From NCBI GenBank assembly GCA_001603075.1, contig LVBB01000036.1:1-64000 (forward strand): a stretch of 64,000 bases of DNA. Reading direction: 5' to 3'. Position numbers and translations under genes: made by a program. The notes below the pieces were generated by a model, which was not told the DNA's origin, did no database searches, and saw only the letters and a list, made by a program, of their open reading frames with translations. Numbering within the stretch: position 1 is the stretch's first letter; each line of letters begins with the position of its first letter. This stretch comes from Phycisphaerales bacterium Planc_01 (GTDB taxonomy: Bacteria; Planctomycetota; Phycisphaerae; Sedimentisphaerales; Anaerobacaceae). Of this stretch, positions 36,166-45,562 are shown one piece after another.

Positions 36166-38136
36166 ATGTCCGGACCATGGAAAGGCATACACACACAAGG
36201 CCGGGATGAGACCTCGTCCGCCCCACCGGTCCAGGCCCCAAGTCTGCTCCTGATCCTTCGCAAGCCCTTGATCATCCTGGCCCATATCGGCGCCTTCGCC
36301 ATATCTCTGGTCTTCGCCTTCCTGGTGGCCGGCAACATGCAATTCCGCCGGGACTGGGTCGTGGAACAGTACCCGTTCTTCCTGCTGTTCTTTCTCACCG
36401 TGAAGCTGCCTGTATTCGGCCTGTTCAGGCAGTACCGTGGCTGGTGGCGTTATGTCAGTATCTCGGACCTTCTGGGTATCCTGCGGGCCGCCCTGGTCAG
36501 CACGCTGATCATCGTCGCCGTCTGGTTCGCTGTCATGCTCCAGGTCCCGGCGGTCCGCAAGGCCCTGCCGCCGGGGATTGCCGCCGTCAGCCAGGGCGTC
36601 TTCATGGCCGACCTGTTCGGGACCATTCTTCTGCCGGCCGGCCTGCGCATGCTGATCCGGCTTTATCATGAGGAATTCCGAACGACCGAAGGGCGATTCC
36701 TCAAGCGGTTCCTGATCGTCGGCGCAGGAAACGCCGGAGAGGCCCTGCTGCGCGAGATCCTTCGGATGCGCATCGTCCGATATGACGTCATCGGCTTCAT
36801 AGACGACGACCCGGCCAAGCAGGGAACGAGCATTCACGGCGTCGCTGTGCTCGGCACTGTCGACGAATTGCCGGGGATCTGCCGGGAGCGGAATATTGAA
36901 GAGATCGCAATCGCCATGCCTTCGGCGACCCACCAGCAGTTGCGCCGCGTGATCCAGCTCTGTGAGGGCGCCAAGGTGCGGTTTCGCACGGTACCGTCGC
37001 TCACCGATATCGCCTCCGGCAAACTCCGCGTCAGCCAGATTCGTGACGTGGACATCAACGACCTTCTCGGCCGCCAGGTGGTTCATCTCGACCTCGATTC
37101 GATCGAGTCGTTCGCCCGGGGCAAGACCATTCTCGTCACCGGCGCCGGAGGCTCCATCGGCGCGGAAATGTGCCGCCAGATCTGCCAATTTGCGCCCCGC
37201 CGGCTTCTGCTGGTCGACCAGGCAGAAAACCCGCTGTTCTATGTGGAGCGAGACCTGCGCAAGCGGTTTGCCGATGTGGCCGTCGAGCCAATCCTGTGCA
37301 ACATCACCGATCGCCACCGGGTGGAGGAGATCTTCGATCGGCACCGCCCCGCCGTGGTGATTCATGCCGCCGCCCACAAGCACGTGCCTCTGATGGAACT
37401 CAACGCAGGGGAAGCGATCAAGAACAACGTCGCCGGCACCCGGATCGTCGCCGACGCCTCGGACAAGTACGGGGCGACGCACTTCGTGATGATCAGCACG
37501 GACAAGGCGGTCAACCCGACCAGCGTGATGGGCTCCTCGAAGCGGATCGCCGAGATGTATGTCCAGGATCTCAGCCGTACCAGCAAAACGCACTTCGTCA
37601 CCGTCCGTTTCGGCAATGTGCTTGGCTCGGAAGGCTCCGTCGTGCCGATTTTCCGCAGGCAGATCGCCGAAGGCGGGCCCGTAACCGTCACACACCCGGA
37701 GATGAAACGGTACTTCATGACGATCCCCGAGGCCAGCCAACTCGTGCTCCAGGCGGCCACCATGGGCAAAGGAGGGGAAATCTTCGTCCTCGATATGGGT
37801 GAGCCGGTCAAGATCGTCGATCTGGCCAAGGAACTGATCACGCTCAGCGGGTTTCGGCCGGGGCTCGACATCGAAATCGTATTCACGGGCCTGCGGCCGG
37901 GCGAAAAGCTTTTCGAGGAGCTGCGCATCGAAGGCGAGGACATGCAGCGTACGCGGCACCCCAAGATCAGCATCTGGCGGAACATTCCGATGGACCGCGA
38001 CCGCTTGCGGACCGGCATAGATCGCTTGGTGGAGCTCGCTCGGTGTCCCTGTCAGGACAGGGAAATCATCGTGGAGGCAATCAAAGATCTCGTCCCTGAG
38101 TACGCCGTCCCGACTTCCGCCGGATGGACTCCCTGA
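36166..38136 (+). CDS. CapD/WbpM/PglF-type nucleoside-diphosphate sugar epimerase/dehydratase
   Basis: TM N-terminus, 'FLIVGAGNAGEALLREI', 'ILVTGAGGSIGAEMCRQI', 'HAAAHKHVPLMELNAGEAIKNNVAGT', 'FVMISTDKAVNPTSVMGSSKRIAE'. Confidence 0.94.
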   Translation: MSGPWKGIHTQGRDETSSAPPVQAPSLLLILRKPLIILAHIGAFAISLVFAFLVAGNMQFRRDWVVEQYPFFLLFFLTVKLPVFGLFRQYRGWWRYVSISDLLGILRAALVSTLIIVAVWFAVMLQVPAVRKALPPGIAAVSQGVFMADLFGTILLPAGLRMLIRLYHEEFRTTEGRFLKRFLIVGAGNAGEALLREILRMRIVRYDVIGFIDDDPAKQGTSIHGVAVLGTVDELPGICRERNIEEIAIAMPSATHQQLRRVIQLCEGAKVRFRTVPSLTDIASGKLRVSQIRDVDINDLLGRQVVHLDLDSIESFARGKTILVTGAGGSIGAEMCRQICQFAPRRLLLVDQAENPLFYVERDLRKRFADVAVEPILCNITDRHRVEEIFDRHRPAVVIHAAAHKHVPLMELNAGEAIKNNVAGTRIVADASDKYGATHFVMISTDKAVNPTSVMGSSKRIAEMYVQDLSRTSKTHFVTVRFGNVLGSEGSVVPIFRRQIAEGGPVTVTHPEMKRYFMTIPEASQLVLQAATMGKGGEIFVLDMGEPVKIVDLAKELITLSGFRPGLDIEIVFTGLRPGEKLFEELRIEGEDMQRTRHPKISIWRNIPMDRDRLRTGIDRLVELARCPCQDREIIVEAIKDLVPEYAVPTSAGWTP

Positions 38137-38156
38137 CCGCCGTCTGCAAACCCGGA

Positions 38157-38657
38157 TCAAAGGGCTCGTCGTACGACGGCCGCCGCCGACAGCGTCCGCT
38201 CACTGGCGCCGCACCGCACCGTCAGTGAGATCAGCACGCTCTTGGCGTCGCCCGGAGTCGTGCTGGGTGTCTTCGTGAACGTAGCGTTGGTAACGTTGTC
38301 GCAGAGCAGATACTCATTGAGGTCCGCATTGGTGATAAGATAGAGTTTGTTGTCGGCACTGCGGTACTCGTAGGTTAGGAGTTCGTCTGCCGCCGTCCGG
38401 AATAGGCACTGATTGACGGGTTCCGCCGTCGAAACACCGGAGGCCGTGCGAAGCTGGGTGGTCATTCGGGTCAGCGCCTGGCGGGCGCTGTTGATGGACT
38501 GGAACATCTCCTCGTTCTCGCGGAAGTTGACAAGCGAGGCGTTGAAGGCCACGGCGACCGCCGTCATGAGCATGGCGCAGATCGCCAGACTGATCAGGCA
38601 TTCGACGACAGTGAAGCCCGCAACGCAGTTCTGCAGGCAGTGCTTGCGTTTCATCAT
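38157..38657 (-). CDS. Type II/IV secretion pseudopilin
   Basis: Prepilin motif 'AGFTVVECLISLAICAMLMTAVAVAF'; start ATG at 38657 or 38654. Confidence 0.8.
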   Translation of the reverse strand: MMKRKHCLQNCVAGFTVVECLISLAICAMLMTAVAVAFNASLVNFRENEEMFQSINSARQALTRMTTQLRTASGVSTAEPVNQCLFRTAADELLTYEYRSADNKLYLITNADLNEYLLCDNVTNATFTKTPSTTPGDAKSVLISLTVRCGASERTLSAAAVVRRAL

Positions 38658-38707
38658 TCCATCCCCCCCGGGACGCAGAGCGGCATTCGGACGCGACAGG
38701 CCCTCGG

Positions 38708-39133
38708 TCAATATCTCGCGCGAATCCAACTGGCCGAACTGATCGGCCTGCCGTTCATCGCGACGGTGACGGTCACACGGAGGAAGTCCGTCGGCGACAC
38801 CTCAATTGTGCTGAAATCGGTTCGATTCACATACGCCACGACAACCTGCTGGCTGAAGGTCGCCAGGGCCGTGAGTAGATTCCCATGGGCGTCAATCGGC
38901 GTCGGGTATTCCTGATCGCCGAGCGCGGCGATATCCGCGAAGGACATCATGGCCGTTCGCTCACGAATCTGCTCGACGAGAAACTCAGCGGTGGAGATGT
39001 CGGCGCCGGCGGCGTTGGCCTGTGTGAACGAGTTGCTGGCGATGACCAAGGCCGTGATGGACAGCCCCACCAGGATGATCGAGATCAGGATCTCTACGAG
39101 AGAAAACCCCTTGCGACATCTCGGACCATTCAT
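38708..39133 (-). CDS. Type II/IV secretion pseudopilin
   Basis: Prepilin motif 'RKGFSLVEILISIILVGLSITALVIA'. Confidence 0.88.
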   Translation of the reverse strand: MNGPRCRKGFSLVEILISIILVGLSITALVIASNSFTQANAAGADISTAEFLVEQIRERTAMMSFADIAALGDQEYPTPIDAHGNLLTALATFSQQVVVAYVNRTDFSTIEVSPTDFLRVTVTVAMNGRPISSASWIRARY

Positions 39134-39162
39134 ACCTCACCCCCCTTGCGTGCCCGGCGAGC

Positions 39163-40371
39163 CTATTTCCCCGTGACGAGGTTCGACATCTTGAAGATCG
39201 GCAGGATGATGCTCATCGCGATGAACCCCACGAGAACACCCATGACACAGATCATGATCGGCTCGATCATCGAGGTCACCGCCTTGATCACGGCCTTCAG
39301 CTCACGGGCATAGAAGCTCGATATGTCTCGAAGGACTTCCGCCATGTTGCCGGAGTCCTCTCCACTTCGAATCATCTGCACGACGCTGCTGGGCATGAGC
39401 TTATAACGCGTCAGGCTCACGGCGATCTTCTTGCCCTGCCGCACCTCCTCGTACACCCCCAGCCACATGTCCTTGAAAAGGACATTGCCGGAGATATGGG
39501 CGGTGATGGACAGGGTGTTGAGGATCGGTACGCCCGCTCGGGTCAGCACGCCCATCGTGTGAAGACTCCGCGTGATGTACAGACTGCGACAGAGCGTCTT
39601 GATCAACGGCAGCACCAGCTTGGTCTTGTCCCACCAGAGCCGTCCGGTCGTGGTGCTGACAAAATAGTGAAGGGCCCAGAACGCTGCACCGATGGAAGGA
39701 AGGATCGCATACCACCAGGTGCGAAGAAAGTGACTGGCGGTCATCAGCAGAATCGTCGGCAGCGGCAGAAGATGCTCTTTGCCCGAGAAGATGGCGGTGA
39801 AGCGAGGAAGAACGAAGCACAGCAGAAAGGTCGTGACGCCGATCGCCATCACGGCGATGATCACAGGATACACCATCGCACTTTTGACCTGCGAGCGGGT
39901 TTCGGCCTCCTGATCGAGGTATTCGGCGAGCTTCTGGAGCATGTCGCTCAGCGAGCCGGACGCCTCTGCCGCCGCCACCATGTTCACATACAGATTCGTG
40001 AACACCTGAGGGTGCTCGGCCAGGGCCTGAGAGAAGCTATTGCCTTCCTCGATGCGCATCTTCAGATCGCGAAGAATGCCCTGGAACTTAAGATTGTCCG
40101 ATTGTTCGCCGATTCCTTCCAGGGCGTCCTGCAGACTGATGCCCGCACGGACCATCACAGCCAACTGGCTGGTGAAATGCAGAATGTCCTTGCGGCTTGG
40201 TCCGAACTCGACTCGGAATCCCTTCATTCGATTGACCAGTGACTCGGAGCCGGTGGGACTCGCCTCCCGACTGGAACTGCGTCGGCTCCCGGCCGGAGCC
40301 GGAGCCTGCGTGTGGCGTTCCTCGGACGCAGTCGCGCGTCCTTCGTATTCTTGAACGGCCTGTAGCGCCAT
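39163..40371 (-). CDS. Type II secretion/type IV pilus inner membrane platform protein (GspF/PilC)
   Basis: 'FTSQLAVMVRAGISLQDALEGIGEQSDN...LRDLKMRIEEGNSFSQALAEHPQVF', 'LLTRAGVPILNTL', 'MIRSGEDSGNMAEVL', 'IEPIMICVMGVLVGFIAMSIILPIF'. Confidence 0.95.
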   Translation of the reverse strand: MALQAVQEYEGRATASEERHTQAPAPAGSRRSSSREASPTGSESLVNRMKGFRVEFGPSRKDILHFTSQLAVMVRAGISLQDALEGIGEQSDNLKFQGILRDLKMRIEEGNSFSQALAEHPQVFTNLYVNMVAAAEASGSLSDMLQKLAEYLDQEAETRSQVKSAMVYPVIIAVMAIGVTTFLLCFVLPRFTAIFSGKEHLLPLPTILLMTASHFLRTWWYAILPSIGAAFWALHYFVSTTTGRLWWDKTKLVLPLIKTLCRSLYITRSLHTMGVLTRAGVPILNTLSITAHISGNVLFKDMWLGVYEEVRQGKKIAVSLTRYKLMPSSVVQMIRSGEDSGNMAEVLRDISSFYARELKAVIKAVTSMIEPIMICVMGVLVGFIAMSIILPIFKMSNLVTGK

Positions 40372-40383
40372 CGTATCCCCCGT

Positions 40384-41493
40384 CTATCTGTCTGCCCCGG
40401 CCTTGACCAATTGAGGCGAATCGTCCATCTTGCCCGCACTGACCAGCATCTTCTCCATTTTCCCGGGATTGCTCGAACGAACGATGGCCTCGTCCCTGTC
40501 GATGAACCCCTTGAAGTACATTTCGGCGATGCCGTTGTCCATGGTCTGCATGCCCAGCCGGCGCGAGGTTTCGATGATGTTCGGAATCTCATAAATCCGG
40601 TTTTCACGGATACAGTTTCGCGTGGCCGACGTGCACAGCAGGATCTCCGTGCACGGCACCATGCCCGGCTCATCGATCCGGCGGAACAACGTCTGCGAGA
40701 TGACCGCCTGCAACGTGTTGGCCAGCATGGTTCGAATCTGGTTCTGCTGGCCGGCCGGGTAGATGTCAATGATACGCTCGATGCTCTGCGGCGCATTGAT
40801 CGTATGCAGCGTGCTGAAGACCAGGTGCCCCGTCTCGGCGGCGGTAATGGTGAAACTGGTGGTTTCGAGGTCCCGCATTTCGCCGACCATGATGATGTCC
40901 GGGTCCTGACGCAGAGCGTGCCGCAGTCCGGACGCGAAGTTGGGACAATCGGACCCGATCTCGCGCTGTTCGATCATGCATCGGTCGTTTTCGATCAGAT
41001 ACTCGACGGGGTCCTCCAGCGTGATGATGCGCTTGCTGTACCGCGAGTTGATCAGGCCGACCATGGCGGCCAGCGAGGTGCTCTTGCCCGACCCGGTATG
41101 GCCGGTGACCAGCACGAGCCCTCTGGGCAGATCCGTCAGTTCCTTGACGATCGGAGGCAGATGCAGATCGTCGATGTTGTGCACCTGGTTGGGGATCACG
41201 CGGAAGCTGATGGCCACGGTGTCGCGCTGGTAGTGGGCGTTTACACGGAAGCGATGGCCCCCGGCGATCTCGGTCGAGAAATCCAGATCCCGATGCTCGT
41301 CGAATTTCTTCATCTTCTCCGGGCCAACCATGGCCAGCACCATGCCTCTGGCGTCCTGGTCGGTGACCGGCGGCGCATCCATGTCGATCAGCTCGGTGTC
41401 GCGCCGCAGTACCGGAGGCATTCCTACATTGATGTGAACGTCACTGGCCCGATTCTCAATGGCCAGGGCGAGAATGCTCTTGATGTCCATCAT
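40384..41493 (-). CDS. pilT: PilT-like twitching ATPase
   Basis: 'ASDVHINVGMPPVLR', Walker A 'GHTGSGKST', 'RQDPDIIMVGEMRDLETTSFTITAAETGHLVFSTLHT', 'AIVRSSNPGKM'. Confidence 0.93.
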   Translation of the reverse strand: MMDIKSILALAIENRASDVHINVGMPPVLRRDTELIDMDAPPVTDQDARGMVLAMVGPEKMKKFDEHRDLDFSTEIAGGHRFRVNAHYQRDTVAISFRVIPNQVHNIDDLHLPPIVKELTDLPRGLVLVTGHTGSGKSTSLAAMVGLINSRYSKRIITLEDPVEYLIENDRCMIEQREIGSDCPNFASGLRHALRQDPDIIMVGEMRDLETTSFTITAAETGHLVFSTLHTINAPQSIERIIDIYPAGQQNQIRTMLANTLQAVISQTLFRRIDEPGMVPCTEILLCTSATRNCIRENRIYEIPNIIETSRRLGMQTMDNGIAEMYFKGFIDRDEAIVRSSNPGKMEKMLVSAGKMDDSPQLVKAGADR

Positions 41494-41523
41494 AATCGTG
41501 TCCTGTCGGTTGGCTTGAATCGA

Positions 41524-43407
41524 TTAGTCCAGATTCTCGACGAATACCTCTTCGGCGTTCTGTCCGTACACTTCGGTCACGCGCAGCACTTCCTCGACGG
41601 TGGTCAGGCCCTTCTTGACCTTCTGCATCCCGTCCTCGAAGAGGGAGGGCTGGCCGCTCTTGTGAAATGCCCGGCGCATGTTCGCCACGGAGGAATCCTG
41701 ATTGATGATGTCGCGGAACCCGTCATCGACGATCAGCATCTCGAAGATGCCGACGCGTCCGGCATAACCCGATCCACGGCACGCCTCACACCCGGCACCA
41801 TGCACCAGTTCGTTCGGATTCGCGCCGGCCCGCTCCACATAGGGACGCATCCGATCGGGAATGCTGTAGATCTCTTTGCATTTGGAGCAGATCTTCCGCA
41901 CCAGACGCTGCGCAACCGCCGCGTTCAGCGAGGCGGCGATCAGGTACGGATCGATCCCGATGTTGACCAGTCGCGTAACGCTGCTGGCCGCATCATTCGT
42001 GTGCAGAGTGGAAAGCACCAGGTGCCCCGTCAAGGCGGCCTGCACGGCGATCCGGGCCGTCTCGTTGTCGCGAATCTCGCCGATCATGATGACGTCGGGA
42101 TCCTGGCGGAGCAGACTGCGCAGCGCCGATGCAAACGTCAGGCCGGCACGTTCATTGACCTGCACCTGGTTGACGAAGTCCAACTCGTATTCCACGGGGT
42201 CTTCGACCGTCGAGATGTTCAGCCGATCGCCGTCCATCTCGCAGAGCGCCGAGTACAGCGTTGTGCTCTTGCCTGATCCGGTCGGGCCGGTGACGAGCAA
42301 GATGCCGTGAGGCATCGCCACCTGCTGGGCAAACGCCTGACACACACCCGGCTCCATCCCCACGTATTCGAGTCCGCGCACGATCGACTGGCTGTCGAGG
42401 ACGCGAATCACCGTCTTTTCCCCGCGATTCGTCGGCAGGGTGGACACACGCAGATCGATGGCTCGCCCGCCGACGATGGCCGAGACCTTGCCGTCCTGCG
42501 GGACGCGCCGCTCGGAAATGTCGAGGTTCGCCATGATCTTGATACGCGAGACAATCGCCGGGTGCATCTTCATCGGCGCCTGCATCGCATCGAAGAGGAC
42601 GCCGTCGATACGATATCGAATCCTGGCCTTGGTCTCCTTCGGCTCGATGTGAATGTCGCTGGCGCCCTCACGAACGGCGTTGCTGATGAGGTAGTTGACG
42701 AATTTGATGACCGGGGACTGTCCGGCCATGGATTCGAGGTCTTCAGAATCATCCTCCTGATCCTGAACCACCTCCACCTCCGTCATATCGTTGATGATCT
42801 CATCGAGGCTGCAGTTGGTGCTCTCCTGCGCCTTGAACGTCTCACAGATGGCCGCAACGTCCTCGGGACTGCATACCACGACTTGAACGTCCATCCCCGT
42901 CTGTCGCTTGACGTCCTCAATCGCGAAGACGTTGGCCGGCTCGCTGGTGGCCACCAGCAGGGCGTCCTGCTCGACCGCTATCGGCACGACGCTGCTGCGC
43001 TCGATGAAGGCGATGTCCAGCTTCTCGAAGGCCGCCTTTTCCACTTCCTCGGGACGGATCCGGCGGAACTCCAGCCCGGCGAGTCGGGCCTTGGCGTGCA
43101 AGACGTCCTCGGCACCGACCCATCCTTCTTTGAGAAGCCACAGCGCGGCGTCGACGCCGGGACGGTTCATCAGTTCCCTGCGCAGCCGCCCGTATTGCTC
43201 GTCGCTGATGCGGCCCATGTCCAGCAGGATATCGGCCGCATCGCGTACGTGCGTCTGACTGGTCGGCTCCGGAGAGTAGAGATCACTGAGACCGCGCACT
43301 TCCTCATCGTCCGAATAGACCGACGCGACGGCGCCATGCGGCTCCGGCTGAGCACTGGGTCCCGACGGAACGCTCGATCTGGAATTCGATAGAAAACGTA
43401 ACATCAT
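41524..43407 (-). CDS. pilB: GspE/PilB-type assembly ATPase
   Basis: 'GPTGSGKSTTLYSAL', 'LRQDPDVIMIGEIRDNETARIAVQAALTGHLVLSTLHTNDAASSVTRL', tetra-Cys 'CSKCKEIY...GCEACRGSGYAGRVGIFEML'. Confidence 0.95.
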   Translation of the reverse strand: MMLRFLSNSRSSVPSGPSAQPEPHGAVASVYSDDEEVRGLSDLYSPEPTSQTHVRDAADILLDMGRISDEQYGRLRRELMNRPGVDAALWLLKEGWVGAEDVLHAKARLAGLEFRRIRPEEVEKAAFEKLDIAFIERSSVVPIAVEQDALLVATSEPANVFAIEDVKRQTGMDVQVVVCSPEDVAAICETFKAQESTNCSLDEIINDMTEVEVVQDQEDDSEDLESMAGQSPVIKFVNYLISNAVREGASDIHIEPKETKARIRYRIDGVLFDAMQAPMKMHPAIVSRIKIMANLDISERRVPQDGKVSAIVGGRAIDLRVSTLPTNRGEKTVIRVLDSQSIVRGLEYVGMEPGVCQAFAQQVAMPHGILLVTGPTGSGKSTTLYSALCEMDGDRLNISTVEDPVEYELDFVNQVQVNERAGLTFASALRSLLRQDPDVIMIGEIRDNETARIAVQAALTGHLVLSTLHTNDAASSVTRLVNIGIDPYLIAASLNAAVAQRLVRKICSKCKEIYSIPDRMRPYVERAGANPNELVHGAGCEACRGSGYAGRVGIFEMLIVDDGFRDIINQDSSVANMRRAFHKSGQPSLFEDGMQKVKKGLTTVEEVLRVTEVYGQNAEEVFVENLD

Positions 43408-44117
43408 TGCGCCAATTTCAGCTGTATGGTCAAGTCTTCGGTTCCCGCGCCGAGGCCGGCCGCGCCGTCTTTCCAGGTCAACTCCACGGAATCACCGGCA
43501 ATTCGGGTCACTACAAACCCCTCGATGGAACTGCCCTGCCGGAGGATCCGGTCGTTGATCATGCAGGCGTTGCCGTCTTCGGATCGCATCACGCTGAGCA
43601 AAGCCAGTTTCTCGGCCTCTTTCTTCATCTTCTCGCGCTGGATCAGCGCCGCTTTCGCCCGATCATCCTGCTGGGGTACCACCTCTTCCTTGATGGCGCC
43701 CATGAAGGACTCGACCTCAAACGGGTTTTTCACCAACTCGCTGACGCCCACCTGAAAGACGTCCGAGAACTCATAGAACTTGTTGACAATCTCGTCCATG
43801 CGGCTGACCATTTCGGAACTGACACCGGTCAATCGGCTGATCGCCACCTGGATCTTGTTCTCTTCGTCCTTGTTCGGCTGAGCGAAGGCGGCCTGGGGTT
43901 GACTCTTGCGGATCATGTATCCCAGACCCACCAGCCCGATCGCCACCAGAACCGCCACCAGAATCGTACTCTTGCGCAGGTTCTTGCTGTTGGCGGCGAC
44001 CGTCAGGTATTCCTGGGCTTCGCCTCCCTCCGGGGCGTTCGCATCGCGCCGCCCGGGGCTGCCTCCCTCGTTTCCCGGCACGTCGCCCGGGCCCTGTTCA
44101 CGCAGAAATGACAACAT
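43404..44117 (-). CDS. Unknown single-TM protein in pilus operon (possible PilP position equivalent)
   Basis: One TM ('TILVAVLVAIGLVGLGYMI') and C-term 'GSSIEGFVVTRIAGDSVELTWKDG'; overlaps the pilB start by 4 bp. Confidence 0.65.
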   Translation of the reverse strand: MLSFLREQGPGDVPGNEGGSPGRRDANAPEGGEAQEYLTVAANSKNLRKSTILVAVLVAIGLVGLGYMIRKSQPQAAFAQPNKDEENKIQVAISRLTGVSSEMVSRMDEIVNKFYEFSDVFQVGVSELVKNPFEVESFMGAIKEEVVPQQDDRAKAALIQREKMKKEAEKLALLSVMRSEDGNACMINDRILRQGSSIEGFVVTRIAGDSVELTWKDGAAGLGAGTEDLTIQLKLAQ

Positions 44118-44185
44118 AATTCCACTCCATCAATGTCCGATCTTGACCGCGTTCACCAGCATCGCTCGTGAGACACCCTTTCGGG

Positions 44186-44722
44186 TCACACGGTCTTGTT
44201 CTGAAAGAAGATGCTCAGGACAAACTCTGCACCAATCTCCCCTTCGCCATCCTTGTTCTTCTCCAGATTGAGTTCTCGCAGCTTCATGATGCGAGGCAGC
44301 TTCTCGATCTCCAGGAGAAACGAGTAGAAGGCGTTGAAGTTGCCGACCAGTTTCATGGTAAGCGGCTGCTCCACATACCCGCTGTTGTCCTTGCGAACGA
44401 GGGTCCGGATTGTCTTGGGTTGAAGCCCCTGTTTCTGAGCAATCACGGTGACCTGCTCGAGCACCTTGTGAATCTCACTGCTGGGAGGCAGCTTGCTCTC
44501 AAAGAACCGAATGGCCTCTTCGAGCTGCCCGAGTTGCTTGTTGAGGTCCTCGGCCTTCGCGGTCGCCTCCTCGAATTCGATGAGCTTGGCCCGCTTGCCG
44601 TCGACGCGTTGCCGCGCCACCGCCAGATGCTGGTTGGCCGGCTTGATCATGAACTGGTATCCCGCAGCCGCCACGCCGACCAACAACACGAAGAAGATCG
44701 CTTTTCTGAAGCCACTGGTCAT
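44186..44722 (-). CDS. pilO: PilO-like pilus assembly protein
   Basis: N-term TM, coiled coil, 'FESKLPPSSEIHKVLEQVTVIAQKQGLQPKTI...VGNFNAFYSFLLEIEKLPRIMKL'. Confidence 0.82.
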   Translation of the reverse strand: MTSGFRKAIFFVLLVGVAAAGYQFMIKPANQHLAVARQRVDGKRAKLIEFEEATAKAEDLNKQLGQLEEAIRFFESKLPPSSEIHKVLEQVTVIAQKQGLQPKTIRTLVRKDNSGYVEQPLTMKLVGNFNAFYSFLLEIEKLPRIMKLRELNLEKNKDGEGEIGAEFVLSIFFQNKTV

Positions 44723-44792
44723 GGTTCCTGCTCCTGCCCCGAGGCGGCCGTGATGTCCATCGCCCCCTCGGATCTGTTAAGCTCGATTGGCA

Positions 44793-45512
44793 TTAGAACT
44801 GGTATATGGAGTGTTCGGCCCTGGCACGGATTTCGTCCACGTCTTCCTTGGTCAAGTGCACTTCCCCGACCAGCGTGGCCTTGAGCTTGAAATGCCGAAA
44901 CGACGTGTCCTGGACCTTCTTCTCCGCCGATTCCACCAAGGCGACATTCTCCAGAAGGATGGAGTTGCCCAGCCGCTTGATGTAGTCGGCCACCTGAATG
45001 TCGCTGGGCGCCATGCCCTCGATGTCCATATGGGTCTCCAGTCGCTCCTCACCCGACACTCGTCCGGCGGAGTCTGCCTCACTCTTGGCCTGGGCCGACT
45101 CATACTTGCTCCGCGTGGTCTTGGTGCGGGAGGCGGTTCTCGACGGCTCTTTCTGGATGACGTTCAACTTGACCAGGGAAACGCCGGCCGGAAGAGTATT
45201 CGTCAGGGAGGCCAGAAGGACGCTGCGCGGCACCGGCTCGATCAGCTCGGCCGTCGTCAGCGCCGTCTTCATCATTTCCTTGCGCTTGGTCTGCAGTTCC
45301 TCGAACTTCTTGATCGATTCCTGCATCCGGACCATTCTCGCATTGACCAGCGATTCCTCGGCGCCGCACGCCCGCTGCCGGATCTTGATCGTGACAAACG
45401 AGCCACCGAGGGCAGCCATTACCACAGAGAACAAGACGAGGCACATCAGGTTGGCCCTGCGTGACTCGTTGCTCTGCACATAATCATCCGGTACGAAGTT
45501 TATGTTCGGCAT
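44793..45512 (-). CDS. pilN: PilN-like pilus assembly protein
   Basis: 'MPNINFVPDDYVQSNESRRANLMCLVLFSVVMAALGG' N-term, coiled coil, 'GMAPSDIQVADYIKRLGNSILLENVALVESAEK'. Confidence 0.82.
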   Translation of the reverse strand: MPNINFVPDDYVQSNESRRANLMCLVLFSVVMAALGGSFVTIKIRQRACGAEESLVNARMVRMQESIKKFEELQTKRKEMMKTALTTAELIEPVPRSVLLASLTNTLPAGVSLVKLNVIQKEPSRTASRTKTTRSKYESAQAKSEADSAGRVSGEERLETHMDIEGMAPSDIQVADYIKRLGNSILLENVALVESAEKKVQDTSFRHFKLKATLVGEVHLTKEDVDEIRARAEHSIYQF

Positions 45513-45562
45513 TGTCTCTATCCACCTCCGTCTGCGGAGCACTCAAAGGTTGTCAAATTCCC

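Noticed and set aside
36145-38160. 671-aa minus-strand ORF opposite the CapD-like gene
   Set aside because: Antisense shadow; the plus-strand gene is unambiguous.
40411-42276. 621-aa plus-strand ORF opposite pilT/pilB
   Set aside because: Antisense shadow over two ATPase genes with intact Walker motifs.
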